Positions 16,793 to 25,822 are shown, numbered from the stretch's first letter. The stretch: 64,000 nt of DNA from Halobacillus litoralis (GCF_004101865.1 NZ_CP026118.1:4081029-4145028), one strand, 5' to 3'. Notes: generated from the letters alone by a model not told the origin. Translations and numbers: made by a program.

Positions 16793-17770
16793 GTGGAAAC
16801 ATTCTTAATGATTTTAATGCTAACGGCTTTAGCAGGTGCGATAGTCTTTTTTGTTTTGGGCTTCGTGAAAGGTAAAGATAACAGACTCAAGAACTTTGCA
16901 AAATCAGGGGCATGTCTGTTCGCATCTCTAGCCCTAGGAATGATTGTAGGAGCGACAGATGGAGCTTTTCAAACATTCTTAGGAATTTTAATGTTAACAG
17001 CTTTAGCAGGTGTGCTAGCCTTTTTTGTTTTAGCCTTTGTAAAAGGTAAGGGAAACAGGCTCGGGAATTTTGCGAAGTCAGGTGGATGCCTGTTCGCGCT
17101 TCTAGTCATAGCACTGATTGCAGGGGCGATAAGTGAAGAAACCCCTGTTGCTGAAGAGGTTACTGCTATAGCTTCCGCAGAAGATAAAGAGCAAGAAGAA
17201 CAGGAAGCTAAAGAACAAGCACAGAAAGAGCAAGAAGAACGTGAAGCTGAAGAACAAGCAGAGAAAGAGCAAGAAGAACGTGAAGTTGAAGAACAAGCAC
17301 AGAAAGAACAAGAAGAACGTGAAGCTGAAGAACAAGCACAGAAAGAGCAAGAAGAACAAGAAGCTAAAGAGCAAGAACAGAAAGAACAAGAAGCCAAAGA
17401 GGCTGAGGAGCAGGCGAAGAAAGAAGAAGAGGAACGTAAGGCTAAAGAAGAGGAAGAGCGTAAAGCTAAAGAAGCCAGCGTAACAGTTTCTCAGGAGCAG
17501 GCGGTTGCAATGGCTCAACAATATCTTAATTATACTGCATTTTCTAAATCAGGTTTGATCGATCAATTAAAGTTTGAAGGTTTTAGCACAGAAGATGCGA
17601 CATATGGTGTAGAAAATATCACCGTTGATTGGCAAGAACAGGCAGTTGTTATGGCTCAGCATTATCTTGATTACACTTCTTTTTCAAGACAAGGTTTAAT
17701 TGACCAATTGACTTTTGAAGGGTTCAGCACAGAGCACGCAACATATGCTGTCAGTCAAGTTGGATTTTAA
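16793..17770 (+). CDS. Membrane-anchored coiled-coil protein with two Ltp repeats
   Basis: 325 residues with three layers. First, a near-exact tandem duplication of a two-helix membrane unit (residues 2-54 and 59-112; both carry FLxILMLTALAG, FVKGK and NFAKSG.CLFA). Second, a highly charged Glu/Gln/Lys/Ala segment (about 130-228) built of short repeats and predicted to be a long helix or coiled coil. Third, two Ltp-type repeats (about 235-277 and 282-325), each with QAVxMAQxYLxYTxFSxxGLIDQL and FEGFSTExATY. Ltp repeats (PF07553) occur in a phage superinfection-exclusion lipoprotein and in many surface proteins. The start is GTG after AGAGGAGG. No operon partner; function unknown. Confidence 0.85.
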   Translation: METFLMILMLTALAGAIVFFVLGFVKGKDNRLKNFAKSGACLFASLALGMIVGATDGAFQTFLGILMLTALAGVLAFFVLAFVKGKGNRLGNFAKSGGCLFALLVIALIAGAISEETPVAEEVTAIASAEDKEQEEQEAKEQAQKEQEEREAEEQAEKEQEEREVEEQAQKEQEEREAEEQAQKEQEEQEAKEQEQKEQEAKEAEEQAKKEEEERKAKEEEERKAKEASVTVSQEQAVAMAQQYLNYTAFSKSGLIDQLKFEGFSTEDATYGVENITVDWQEQAVVMAQHYLDYTSFSRQGLIDQLTFEGFSTEHATYAVSQVGF

Positions 17771-17941
17771 TGAAAGAGTAATTTAGGGAGGTTTGGTCAG
17801 CTGGATTCCTTAGCGGGAGTGCGTTAAACACATAAACGAATCGGGAGTTAGGCTCCATTGCAGTACAAACGGGTCAGATAATGATAAAGTTAAAATTGCT
17901 CATACCTATCTGGTGGAGTCTCGTGCAAATCGCCACATACA

Positions 17942-17972
17942 AAAGAGCGCTTCATTCACGAAGCGCTCTTTG
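17942..17972. terminator. Bidirectional hairpin terminator
   Basis: AAAGAGCGCTTC and GAAGCGCTCTTT form a perfect 12-bp stem with a 6-base loop. It overlaps the 3' end of the TelA gene on the minus strand and follows the Ltp-repeat gene on the plus strand, serving both. Confidence 0.85.
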
Positions 17973-19070
17973 TCTATTCTGAGATAATTTCTTCCGGACA
18001 TTTTCGTTCAAGGTATCCATCTCTTCAATGAACTGTTCACTTGAAGCGATGATTCGCTCGGACGACTGCTCTGTCGTCTTCAGTGCTTCGAATACGTTAT
18101 CGAAAGACTCCTGGAGAGCTTCCATACTGATTGCCGGATTCTCCATCATCTGCGTGGTTTCTTCTGCATTCTCCCTGAGGTTCCTCGAGTTCGAAAGCAG
18201 CATTTCCTCGGTCGCTTTATTGACGCCGTTCACCGTATCGATCACTTTCCGCTGATTATTCAAAGCGAGCTGGATCGAAGCGGAGACGGTAATGATATTT
18301 TTCGTCAGCGTAACGGCATTACGGATCGATTCTTTCAGCTTTTCATTGTTTTTCTTAATGATATCAACGGAAGAAATACTCTGATGCAGCACACTCTTCA
18401 TCTGCGTCATGTTTCTCGTACGGGTAATGATTTTTTCTTTTCCTTCTGTAAGCAGTGCCACGTCGTATTCGCCTGTCGCTTCTTTTTCTTTCAAAAGCTC
18501 AAACAGCTTCTTCCCGAGGTAGATTTGCTTGTCCAGGTCATAAATCCGCTTCTGTGCGTTCTCTTTGATCAGCTGTAATTCGACGCTGTCTTCTTCAAGG
18601 CGATCTTTCCCTGCCAGCAGACTGCGGACCACCGTATCAATCTTCGAGTCGACCGTTTCGTATTTCTTCATGTAGCGGTCGATGGGCTTTGTTTTGCTCA
18701 GTTTATAAAAGAACCGCTGCACGCCGTTGCCTTCGGTGCGCTTTGGATCAAGGTCCGACACGATCGCCTCGAGTTCATTCAGTGTTTCGGGAATGTCGTT
18801 ATTGCCTCTGGTCATGAGATCGTTCACCGGGCGCTTCAATGAGTCCATCGTCTCCCCGGCGATGCGTTGTTCTTTATCTCCGAGGTCACCAAGTTCTCTC
18901 ATCACTTCTGATAGGGATTCGTCCCTGGACGAGTTGAACTTTACTGCATAGGCTTCAGCCTCTTCATTCAGGCGGTCGATGTCTTCTTTTTCGATAAGAG
19001 TCATCGCTTCTCTCAGGTCATTATCGTTCATTTCAGCTTCTTTGTCTCTGTGCATAGAATTTTCGCTCAT
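17952..19070 (-). CDS. TelA/YaaN family toxic anion resistance protein
   Basis: 372 residues from the ATG at 19070, preferred over the ATG at 19076 because the AGGAGG is one base from the latter and seven from the former. The all-helical TelA (PF05816) body includes the conserved NNEKLKESIRNAVTLTKN segment near residue 245 and LALNNQRKVIDTVNGVN near 270. Family members are linked to tellurite, cell-envelope stress and antibiotic tolerance; mechanism is unknown. It follows by 69 bases an unrecognised 285-residue protein, echoing the two-gene layout of B. subtilis xpaC-yaaN. Confidence 0.87.
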   Translation of the reverse strand: MSENSMHRDKEAEMNDNDLREAMTLIEKEDIDRLNEEAEAYAVKFNSSRDESLSEVMRELGDLGDKEQRIAGETMDSLKRPVNDLMTRGNNDIPETLNELEAIVSDLDPKRTEGNGVQRFFYKLSKTKPIDRYMKKYETVDSKIDTVVRSLLAGKDRLEEDSVELQLIKENAQKRIYDLDKQIYLGKKLFELLKEKEATGEYDVALLTEGKEKIITRTRNMTQMKSVLHQSISSVDIIKKNNEKLKESIRNAVTLTKNIITVSASIQLALNNQRKVIDTVNGVNKATEEMLLSNSRNLRENAEETTQMMENPAISMEALQESFDNVFEALKTTEQSSERIIASSEQFIEEMDTLNENVRKKLSQNRQRALRE

Positions 19071-19138
19071 GTCCATACCTCCTGTCTGCCATTCATTGGT
19101 TTCAAGAAAAACAAAACGACCGGCTGCTCTACAACTTT

Positions 19139-19996
19139 TTATTTCCGTGACAAGAAACTCTCGTCTTCCTTATTATACTTGGAAGCAATGATTCCTTTGC
19201 GTCTGGCAAAGTTCATTGTACGACTTTCTTCTTCTTTTCGCTCAAGCGTTTCGATGAACTTATCCAAATCATACATCGTTTCCACCAGTTCACTTTTCCG
19301 CGTTTCCTTATTGATATCGGACAAGCGCTGAAACGAGTCGATGAAGTCTGGAACGTCTTTCTCCACCATCGTTTCGAGGGCGTATTGTTCTTCAATGTCG
19401 AGTTCTTCCATACGTCTGAATTGTTTCACTGTCCGCTTCTTTAAAGATGTCCACTCTTTGTGAAGATCAGGATGGTTCTCGAGAAACGGGAAGTCCCAGC
19501 CTTCGAGTATCGTTTCTTCGGTATGTTCGGAAGTTGTTTCCTCCCGGGATTTTTTCGTGTTTTTCTCAACGTATGAATCTAAATACGAGAACAAAACCTT
19601 AGAAAAATCAATCAATGTGTCTCTGAGTCCTTTTCTTCTCGTGAATTCTTCTTTCAAAAATGTAGGGAAAAATACCTTTTCTTCTTCTCCCATTTCAAAC
19701 CGTCCAAGCAGCGTTTTCGGTGGCTTTCCGTAAACCTCGATGGTACCCCTGAAGGTGTCGGAAGTTGGAAGAACCGCAGTGAAAAAGACACCGTTCCAAA
19801 ATACATCCACAATATATCGATTGTCCATCTCGACCAGTTCTTTTATATCCAAATCGAAGTAAGCAAGACGGTTCCTTTTGATCGCCTGTTTCATATCTCT
19901 CATCGTGTGAAAGTCGATGTATCGCTGATATTCGGAAGTATGTGGCATGAATGTTCTTTCCAAATTCTCAAGCGTAGAAGAGAAGAGGTTTTCCAT
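19139..19996 (-). CDS. Unrecognised protein in TelA operon
   Basis: 285 residues, soluble, rich in Glu, Lys and Arg, no signal peptide or membrane helix. The N-terminal half has a beta-rich part with YIVDVFWNGVFFTAVLP and a Pro/Phe segment (FFPTFLKEEFTRRKG near 110). The C-terminal half is helical and charged (ERKEEESRTMNFARRKGI). I cannot assign a family. Its position directly upstream of the TelA gene on the same strand suggests the two work together, in the place XpaC holds in B. subtilis, but it lacks the membrane segments I associate with XpaC. Confidence 0.65.
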   Translation of the reverse strand: MENLFSSTLENLERTFMPHTSEYQRYIDFHTMRDMKQAIKRNRLAYFDLDIKELVEMDNRYIVDVFWNGVFFTAVLPTSDTFRGTIEVYGKPPKTLLGRFEMGEEEKVFFPTFLKEEFTRRKGLRDTLIDFSKVLFSYLDSYVEKNTKKSREETTSEHTEETILEGWDFPFLENHPDLHKEWTSLKKRTVKQFRRMEELDIEEQYALETMVEKDVPDFIDSFQRLSDINKETRKSELVETMYDLDKFIETLERKEEESRTMNFARRKGIIASKYNKEDESFLSRK

Positions 19997-20418
19997 GATT
20001 TTTCAGCCCCTTTGTAGTCCTTCCTTTGCCACGACTAAATGTTCTATAATAATTCAAGAATACCACAAATGGGAGTTTGATACGAAGAAATGCCCATGTC
20101 CTCCCTGCCGGAGAATAAAGAAGGGACAACATTCTCATGGTGTCTGGTTCACTCGATTCATCCATTCATCTAATCGACTCTTTACTATTTGTGAGAGTGC
20201 CTGATCCCCAATCTGCTTAAGCGATAATGCGGTTGAGGTCAGGCGCTTTTTTATATCCTTAAAAAGTAAAAATGAGGAAAGTTCGTGTGTCTTGAGTTTT
20301 ATCTATTTTTAAGGCAATCAGGTCCATCGATGTGTTTATTGTTAATGATCCGTAAATTCTGAATTCTTATCCTCGATTTATGGTACGTTGAGAATTGCGA
20401 GAATAAAGTGAATGGGGG
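19997..20418. other. Intergenic region between divergent genes
   Basis: 420 bases between the TelA operon (minus) and the PLD-like gene (plus). The second REP-like palindrome (20197-20252) is here and the rest is AT-rich promoter space. No gene is supported. Confidence 0.6.
20197..20252 (+). repeat. REP-like palindrome, copy 2, terminator-like
   Basis: GTGCCTGATCCCCAA pairs imperfectly with TTGAGGTCAGGCGC around a loop containing AAGCGATAATGC, identical to that in the copy at 866. It is followed by TTTTTTAT, so this copy can end transcription. Confidence 0.7.
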
Positions 20419-22389
20419 ATGGAACACGTGAAAAGATGGAAACCAGGATTTATAGCCGTACTTATTTTTTTATTAGGATGGACAAGTTTGCCTGTGTCGC
20501 AGATGGCCGAAGCGGCAGGAACGAATGATGTGGTCATTAATGAAGTGGCCTGGATGGGCACGGATGTGAGTTATAACGATGAATGGATCGAGCTTTACAA
20601 TCCGACTGGTTCAGACATTTCCCTTGAGGGATGGTCTTTGAATGCAACCGATGGCTCCCCGCAGATTTCATTATCGGGCACAATTCCGGCTGGAGGGTAT
20701 TACTTACTTGAAAGGACGGACGATTCGACCGTTTCTAATGTCGATGCTGACTTCATTTACACAGGGGCCATGGGCAATACGGGCGAAGTGCTTGAACTTA
20801 GTGATGGTACACAAATCATTGATGCGGTGGATGCCTGGTATGCAGGTAATAATGAGAGCAAAGCGACGATGGAAAGAGTCGATCCAGAAACCGAGGGGAC
20901 GGATGCTTCAAACTGGCGTACAGCGACTGATACATATACAGAAGGACTGGGAACACCTTCTGCCAGCTATACTTCCGAGGAGGAAGGGTGTTCCACGGCG
21001 AATGAACACTTGAACAACGTCAGTGAAACTGCCGGAAGCATCAATGTGTTTTTTAACAAATGTGCTGATGAACAATACGCAACTTCTGGTAACGAAGCCA
21101 ACTATAATGTGAATTTGGAAGATCGGTTGATTCATCGCATCAATCAGGCGACGACATCGATCGATCTTGCAACATATGAAATCAACTTGCCAGGCATCAT
21201 TGATGCGTTGATGGCAAAAGCTGCTGAAGGGGTAGACGTCCGCGTCATCGCTGATGCCAAAGATGGAAGCGATCCTCACTACGCGGAGCGTTATCAAACG
21301 ATGCGTTTGTATGCGGAGAAATTGGTACGTGGACAGGATAATGTCATCGGAACCAGTGATGATACGACGGTTTTCTCCGATTCGATCATGTTTGCTGTAG
21401 AGGACGTAACGCTCAGGGAACAGTACGGACTTCCGAGTTCAACAGCTGGGATGGAGGAAGTGACAGTAGAAGTAGGGAGTGGAACAGAGACCGGATATAA
21501 ACTTGCCGGTGCGGAACAAAAAAGTGAAGGAAGTTATTACTCGCCAGGACAGCAAATGCATAACAAATTTGCCGTCATTGACGGGGAGTGGGTGTTTACT
21601 GGAAGCTGGAATTTTACCGTGACGGGGTTATATGGTTCAGAAGAGAACATGCAGAACGATGTCCTTGGAGGGAACACTCAGCACGTGGTGGAATTGAATT
21701 CCTCAGCACTTGCGGATGTATTTAAAACAGAGTTTGATGAAATGTGGGGAAGCGCTGGGATGAACCCGGATGCGGCCGTTTCGAACTATCATGGTCGGAA
21801 AGTGGACAACACTCTTCATACTGTCGACGTTGGAGGGAAAGAAGTGGATGTGTACTTTTCAGCAGGTGATGATGCGATTGGACAAATGACTTCTTATGTA
21901 AAAAATGAGGCGGATTACAGCAGTTACTTTTCGATATTTGCCTGGAGTGATCAAGCCCTTGTCGATGAATTGAAATACAAATGGGAAGGCTCGTATGACG
22001 ACATGGAAGGTAGTTTGACAGGTTTTGATGTACGCGGAGTCTTTGATCAGAGCTTCTGGAATCAATGGTGGTCAGCTTCCATTGAAATGACCGGTCGTAC
22101 GGCAAGCCAAACTTCCGAAAACAACCCGAATGTCCGTTGGAATCATGCCGCTCCAGTTTATGAAGATGCGGAGGATCGCAAAATGCATGCGAAAACGATG
22201 TTGATTGATGCCGCAAACCCGACCAGTGATCCGACCACAATTGTCGGATCGACGAATTGGAGTACGAATGGAAATGAAATCAACGATGAAAACATGTTGT
22301 TCATTCATGATGAAGATGTGACGAATCAATTCTTACAGGAGTTTTATACCCGGTATGAGGCAGCGGGAGGAGAGATTCCAGCTCCTTGA
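20419..22389 (+). CDS. Secreted lamin-tail plus phospholipase D-like protein
   Basis: 656 residues with a Sec signal peptide (about 1-32, ending near AEAAG). A lamin-tail domain follows (about 35-155: VINEVAWMGTD, DEWIELYNPT, ISLEGWSL). The C-terminal two thirds is a phospholipase D superfamily region with two catalytic HKD motifs: MHNKFAVIDG...GSWN near residue 378 and MHAKTMLID...GSTNWS near 590, so both halves of an active site are present. Such proteins hydrolyse phosphodiesters in lipids or nucleic acids outside the cell. The mature protein is acidic, fitting a salt-tolerant host. Start ATG is at GGGGGATGGAACACGTG; the in-frame GTG at 20428 is an alternative. Standalone gene. Confidence 0.9.
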   Translation: MEHVKRWKPGFIAVLIFLLGWTSLPVSQMAEAAGTNDVVINEVAWMGTDVSYNDEWIELYNPTGSDISLEGWSLNATDGSPQISLSGTIPAGGYYLLERTDDSTVSNVDADFIYTGAMGNTGEVLELSDGTQIIDAVDAWYAGNNESKATMERVDPETEGTDASNWRTATDTYTEGLGTPSASYTSEEEGCSTANEHLNNVSETAGSINVFFNKCADEQYATSGNEANYNVNLEDRLIHRINQATTSIDLATYEINLPGIIDALMAKAAEGVDVRVIADAKDGSDPHYAERYQTMRLYAEKLVRGQDNVIGTSDDTTVFSDSIMFAVEDVTLREQYGLPSSTAGMEEVTVEVGSGTETGYKLAGAEQKSEGSYYSPGQQMHNKFAVIDGEWVFTGSWNFTVTGLYGSEENMQNDVLGGNTQHVVELNSSALADVFKTEFDEMWGSAGMNPDAAVSNYHGRKVDNTLHTVDVGGKEVDVYFSAGDDAIGQMTSYVKNEADYSSYFSIFAWSDQALVDELKYKWEGSYDDMEGSLTGFDVRGVFDQSFWNQWWSASIEMTGRTASQTSENNPNVRWNHAAPVYEDAEDRKMHAKTMLIDAANPTSDPTTIVGSTNWSTNGNEINDENMLFIHDEDVTNQFLQEFYTRYEAAGGEIPAP

Positions 22390-22398
22390 TCGGATAGG

Positions 22399-22492
22399 AA
22401 GGAGTTGGGACAAAATGATAACTGCCTTTGGAAAAGACGAACAATAGCGAAGTATGTTCCCGGAGCGGTGTATGCATTAATAGCTTCATAAA
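22399..22492. repeat. Intergenic repeat family B, deletion copy
   Basis: The left end (GTTGGGACAAAATGATAACT...GGAAAAGACGAACA) and right end (TATGTTCC...TATGCATTAATAGCTTCATAAA) match the two ends of the 300-base element at 32250-32550, but the 200-base core is absent. It is consistent with a mobile-element-like or REP-like family whose core can be lost. Confidence 0.7.
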
Positions 22493-22621
22493 TAAATCCT
22501 GCCATTAATCTATGCCAGAAAAAGGGGGAGTTCGATCAGCGTGCGAGTACTCAAGCAGATTATTTCTCTTTCTTGGATGCATTTGTCATAATATGCAAGG
22601 TAAGAAAGAGGAGGCTATACA

Positions 22622-23728
22622 TTGACATCAACTACAAATAAATCCATCGAACCTCTATTTGAGGCATTCCATAGTGAAAAATTAGACTTGGACAACCGTA
22701 CAGTCATGGCACCTATGACACGCGGATTTTCTCCAGAGGGGATACCTGGCGAGGATGTCGCTGCTTATTACCGGCGCCGTGCGGAAAATGGTGTAGGTCT
22801 GATCGTTACAGAAGGAACCGGAATTAACCATCCCTCTTCTGTATCAGGTGCAAGCATTCCGCTTTTCCACGGAGAAGAGTCATTAAATGGCTGGAAGCAC
22901 GTGGTTGACGAAGTGCATAAAGCAGGCGGCAAAATAGCACCACAGCTTTGGCATGTCGGCATGACTCGGAAAAAAGGTGAGCTCCCAAATGAGGAGGCCC
23001 TGCCTGTTGGTCCTTCCGGTTTAAGCCTTGACGGTGAACAAGTAACGGAGCCGCTGACGACAGAGGAAACGGAACAGCTAGTGGAAGCATATGCGCAGGC
23101 TGCTGCTGACGCTAAACGCCTCGGCTTTGATGCCATTGAGCTTCACGGGGCTCATGGGTACCTGATTGACCAGTTTTTCTGGGAACAAACGAACAAGCGC
23201 ACAGATCGCTTCGGCGGAGACATCGTTGGCCGCACACAGTTTGCTGTGGAAATCATCGAAGCGTGCCGCCGCGAAGTCGGACCAGACTTCCCGATCATCT
23301 TCCGTTTCTCTCAATGGAAAATGAACGACTTTAATGCAAAACTCGCGAAAACATCAGAAGAACTGGACAGTTTCCTGCAGCCGCTTGTATCAGCTGGAGT
23401 GGATATCTTCCACTGTTCTACACGCCGCTTCTGGGAACCTGAATTTGAAGGTTCTGACTTGAATCTCGCAGGCTGGACGAAGAAACTCTCAGGTAAACCG
23501 GTTATTTCTGTAGGTTCCGTCGGCTTAAATGGAGAATTCACAAGCTTTAATTCAGCGGAAGCCACCAGTCTCGATAACCTCATGGGAAAACTCGAAAATG
23601 ATGAGTTCGACCTTGTGGCCATCGGACGCTCTCTATTAATCGATCCTGAATGGGTGAAAAAAATCCGCGAAGGCCGTGCGGAAGATTTGCAGCCATTTGA
23701 TAAAGCTGCGCTTCAACAATTATATTAA
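22622..23728 (+). CDS. Old yellow enzyme family NADH:flavin oxidoreductase
   Basis: 368 residues, FMN-dependent TIM barrel. The start is TTG after GAGGAGG. Features include MAPMTRGFSPEG near the N-terminus, APQLWHVGM (FMN contact, about 105), FDAIELHGAHGYLIDQFF (about 170-187, catalytic HGAH), and GRSLLIDPEWV near the C-terminus. Family members reduce activated alkenes, quinones or nitro compounds with NAD(P)H and help with electrophile and oxidative stress. It is followed by a strong terminator and has its own promoter space, so it is monocistronic. The physiological substrate is not evident. Confidence 0.92.
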   Translation: MTSTTNKSIEPLFEAFHSEKLDLDNRTVMAPMTRGFSPEGIPGEDVAAYYRRRAENGVGLIVTEGTGINHPSSVSGASIPLFHGEESLNGWKHVVDEVHKAGGKIAPQLWHVGMTRKKGELPNEEALPVGPSGLSLDGEQVTEPLTTEETEQLVEAYAQAAADAKRLGFDAIELHGAHGYLIDQFFWEQTNKRTDRFGGDIVGRTQFAVEIIEACRREVGPDFPIIFRFSQWKMNDFNAKLAKTSEELDSFLQPLVSAGVDIFHCSTRRFWEPEFEGSDLNLAGWTKKLSGKPVISVGSVGLNGEFTSFNSAEATSLDNLMGKLENDEFDLVAIGRSLLIDPEWVKKIREGRAEDLQPFDKAALQQLY

Positions 23729-23736
23729 TCGATTAA

Positions 23737-23767
23737 AAGGTCCACCGACGCCGGTGGACCTTTTTTT
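23737..23767 (+). terminator. Terminator of old yellow enzyme gene
   Basis: GGTCCACCG and CGGTGGACC pair around ACGC, followed by seven Ts. It begins eight bases after the stop codon. Confidence 0.9.
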
Positions 23768-23912
23768 AGTGAAAGTAACTGAACCCAAAGTGCGATAACC
23801 CTATAGCGACGCATAGGAGGGGCAGCGTATAATGGCAAAGAGATTTACTATAAAAAGAACGCCCTTACTCCAGATTCTTTTAACAGATACAACATTGATA
23901 AAAAGGCTTTAT

Positions 23913-25385
23913 TTATTGGTATATGTTCCCGTCTTGATCGACATAAACGGAAAGGATAATGGTGCGATTAAAAGCATCGTTGTTTACTGTTTTACCATGA
24001 ACATCGACTGTAATATTATAGATTCCCTCTCCGTATTTAGGAATCTTTGTGAAAATGGTCTGGTTGATGTTCTTCCAGCTATTGGTTTTCGATTGCCGTT
24101 CTCCTTTTCTGATAAAAGCTAAGCGGATATCTGCAGTTAATTTCCTTTGATTATTCCAAATTAAATAGCTGTCTTTGGTCTGGAAGAGTAAATTCAAATC
24201 AGCATCGACGATCACTTCAAGTTCTTCATTAATCGGACTTTCATAAGCTACCGATAGCAGGTATCGTTCATAGGGAGAAGTCGATTGGAGCTTCCAACTG
24301 CCCTTTTCAGGAGATACAAGGGTGAATGTGTGATGGTAGGCTCCTTCGAAAATCTCACTATCAGCTGTTGTTATCATTTGATAATCTTTGCTTCCATCTG
24401 GATGAAATAAGGTAAGGAGAGGGTCTGGCTGGTTGCTGACCCAGTCGACGATCACTTCTTTTACCTCTTCTTCTACTTCAAAAACCTCCACAATAGATCC
24501 TCTGTAAACTCCGCCTTGATGATATGAGGGATGGTAAGCTTGTGGGGAATGACTGGCGACATTGACCGTTTGAGTGATGGGGATTCTTCCACCCTCTGAT
24601 AAGTAGTCTTGTAAATAGGGGAAGGTAGAACTACCCCGTTTTATTTCATAATGGTTCCAGTCGTCTACCCGAATTTCTGTTGCATAAGGAAGCCTTGAAC
24701 TCTCAACTGTAACAACCCCGTCATTTGCACCAAAACTTCTTAAGTATAATCCACCCCAGAATAAAGATGTACCAAAGGCTCCCCAGCCTGTTCCCCCGAA
24801 TGTAAAAGTAGGGACATGATCAATTGTCGGCAGGGAGTCCGTTTGACTTCTGTAGTAGCTCATGTACCCTGTTTGAAGAGAAAACGTGGCATCATTTTTA
24901 CTCCCGATTATATCTGCGAGCCAGGAAGCCCAACTGCTGTAAGCCAGATTCGCGAGCTGCGAACCATGGTGCGGTGAAGATAGTGTAATGATCTCATGAA
25001 CGTAAGGGAGAGCACCATAATGCAAAAGTGCTGCCTGGGTGTCTATTCCGCCTTTACTATGAGCGATTACAGTTAATCGCTCACCAAAATGTTCATAAAG
25101 GTCAGGGATGATCGTTGCTAATAATAGACCGTTGTCCCACATATCCTTTACAGGCGATACATCAATGAACGCTGTCTCGTAGCCATGCTCTCGAGCCAAT
25201 TCATACATATCATTATCCTCCCACCATGTGTAGGAAGAGCTATTGATTCCATGAATGAATACGAGAGGAGCAATACCAGGCTGAGGGTTTGCAGGGGCTT
25301 CTCCCAGATACCATTTTCCTGGAGTTCCAAGCTTGCTGTACTTTCCCATCATTTTTGTTCTAACTTGAGAAGAATAAGAATTCAT
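23913..25385 (-). CDS. Alpha/beta hydrolase, lipase-like, with C-terminal beta domain
   Basis: 490 residues. The alpha/beta hydrolase domain occupies residues 1-270: the oxyanion FIHGINSS motif near 45, nucleophile in AHSKGG near 110 (Ala replaces the first Gly, as in Bacillus lipases), the SSPHHGSQLA segment near 137, an Asp in ANDGVV near 220 and a His in DWNHYEI near 240. The C-terminal 200 residues are beta-rich, perhaps a lipid or surface domain. No signal peptide is visible. Start ATG is six bases after AAGGAGG. Likely an esterase or triacylglycerol lipase; the substrate is unproven. Confidence 0.82.
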   Translation of the reverse strand: MNSYSSQVRTKMMGKYSKLGTPGKWYLGEAPANPQPGIAPLVFIHGINSSSYTWWEDNDMYELAREHGYETAFIDVSPVKDMWDNGLLLATIIPDLYEHFGERLTVIAHSKGGIDTQAALLHYGALPYVHEIITLSSPHHGSQLANLAYSSWASWLADIIGSKNDATFSLQTGYMSYYRSQTDSLPTIDHVPTFTFGGTGWGAFGTSLFWGGLYLRSFGANDGVVTVESSRLPYATEIRVDDWNHYEIKRGSSTFPYLQDYLSEGGRIPITQTVNVASHSPQAYHPSYHQGGVYRGSIVEVFEVEEEVKEVIVDWVSNQPDPLLTLFHPDGSKDYQMITTADSEIFEGAYHHTFTLVSPEKGSWKLQSTSPYERYLLSVAYESPINEELEVIVDADLNLLFQTKDSYLIWNNQRKLTADIRLAFIRKGERQSKTNSWKNINQTIFTKIPKYGEGIYNITVDVHGKTVNNDAFNRTIILSVYVDQDGNIYQ

Positions 25386-25468
25386 GAAAGACCTCCTTCA
25401 AGATAAAAACGAGTCTACCATTAATTTGCAATCAGGGATATTATTCCAATATCAGTTCCTATTATAGT

Positions 25469-25822
25469 ATGATTGAGGTAGTCCGTATATCAACCGAAAG
25501 TGATAGTAAAGCAATTATAAATGTGAAAAAGTACCTGAAAAACTTTCAGAAGCATATAAACAACAAGTTTTTATTTGCTGCAAAAAATATTCAAGAGGCA
25601 GCAAGATTCCTAGCTGAAAAATACAATACTACAAAGAGTAAATATTATCATCAAATTGAAAGAGGACATAAGAATGCCCGCCGATTTTGGTTAGTACCAG
25701 CTAACCCGAATGATTATGACATAGAGAGTGCATTTAGCTATTATGAAACCATAGATTGGAAACGTTCTTATAATTATGAGAATGGGGATATAGTAACACT
25801 TGTATTATCATCCTGTGTCTAG
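25469..25822 (+). pseudogene. EVE-domain protein, C-terminally truncated
   Basis: 117 codons. Residues about 72-108 match the opening of the EVE (PUA-like) domain: FWLVPANPNDYDIESAF, then TIDWKRS and NGDIV. A full EVE domain is about 140 residues; here a stop follows immediately after GDIV with an unrelated LSSC tail, suggesting a frameshift or deletion. The first 70 residues are Lys-rich and unassigned. No ribosome binding site precedes the ATG. EVE domains bind modified bases and are often joined to restriction or toxin modules. The bases past the stop do not obviously continue the domain. Confidence 0.5.

Noticed and set aside
17102-17521. Minus-strand frames rich in Ser/Cys or Leu/Phe within the Ltp-repeat gene
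   Set aside because: They are antisense images of the Glu/Gln/Lys repeat codons, without start signals or family match.
23832-24122. Plus-strand frame with GGAGGGG and ATG ahead of the lipase 3' end
   Set aside because: Most of it lies antisense inside the lipase gene and its composition is typical of a shadow frame; only the first 27 codons are outside.
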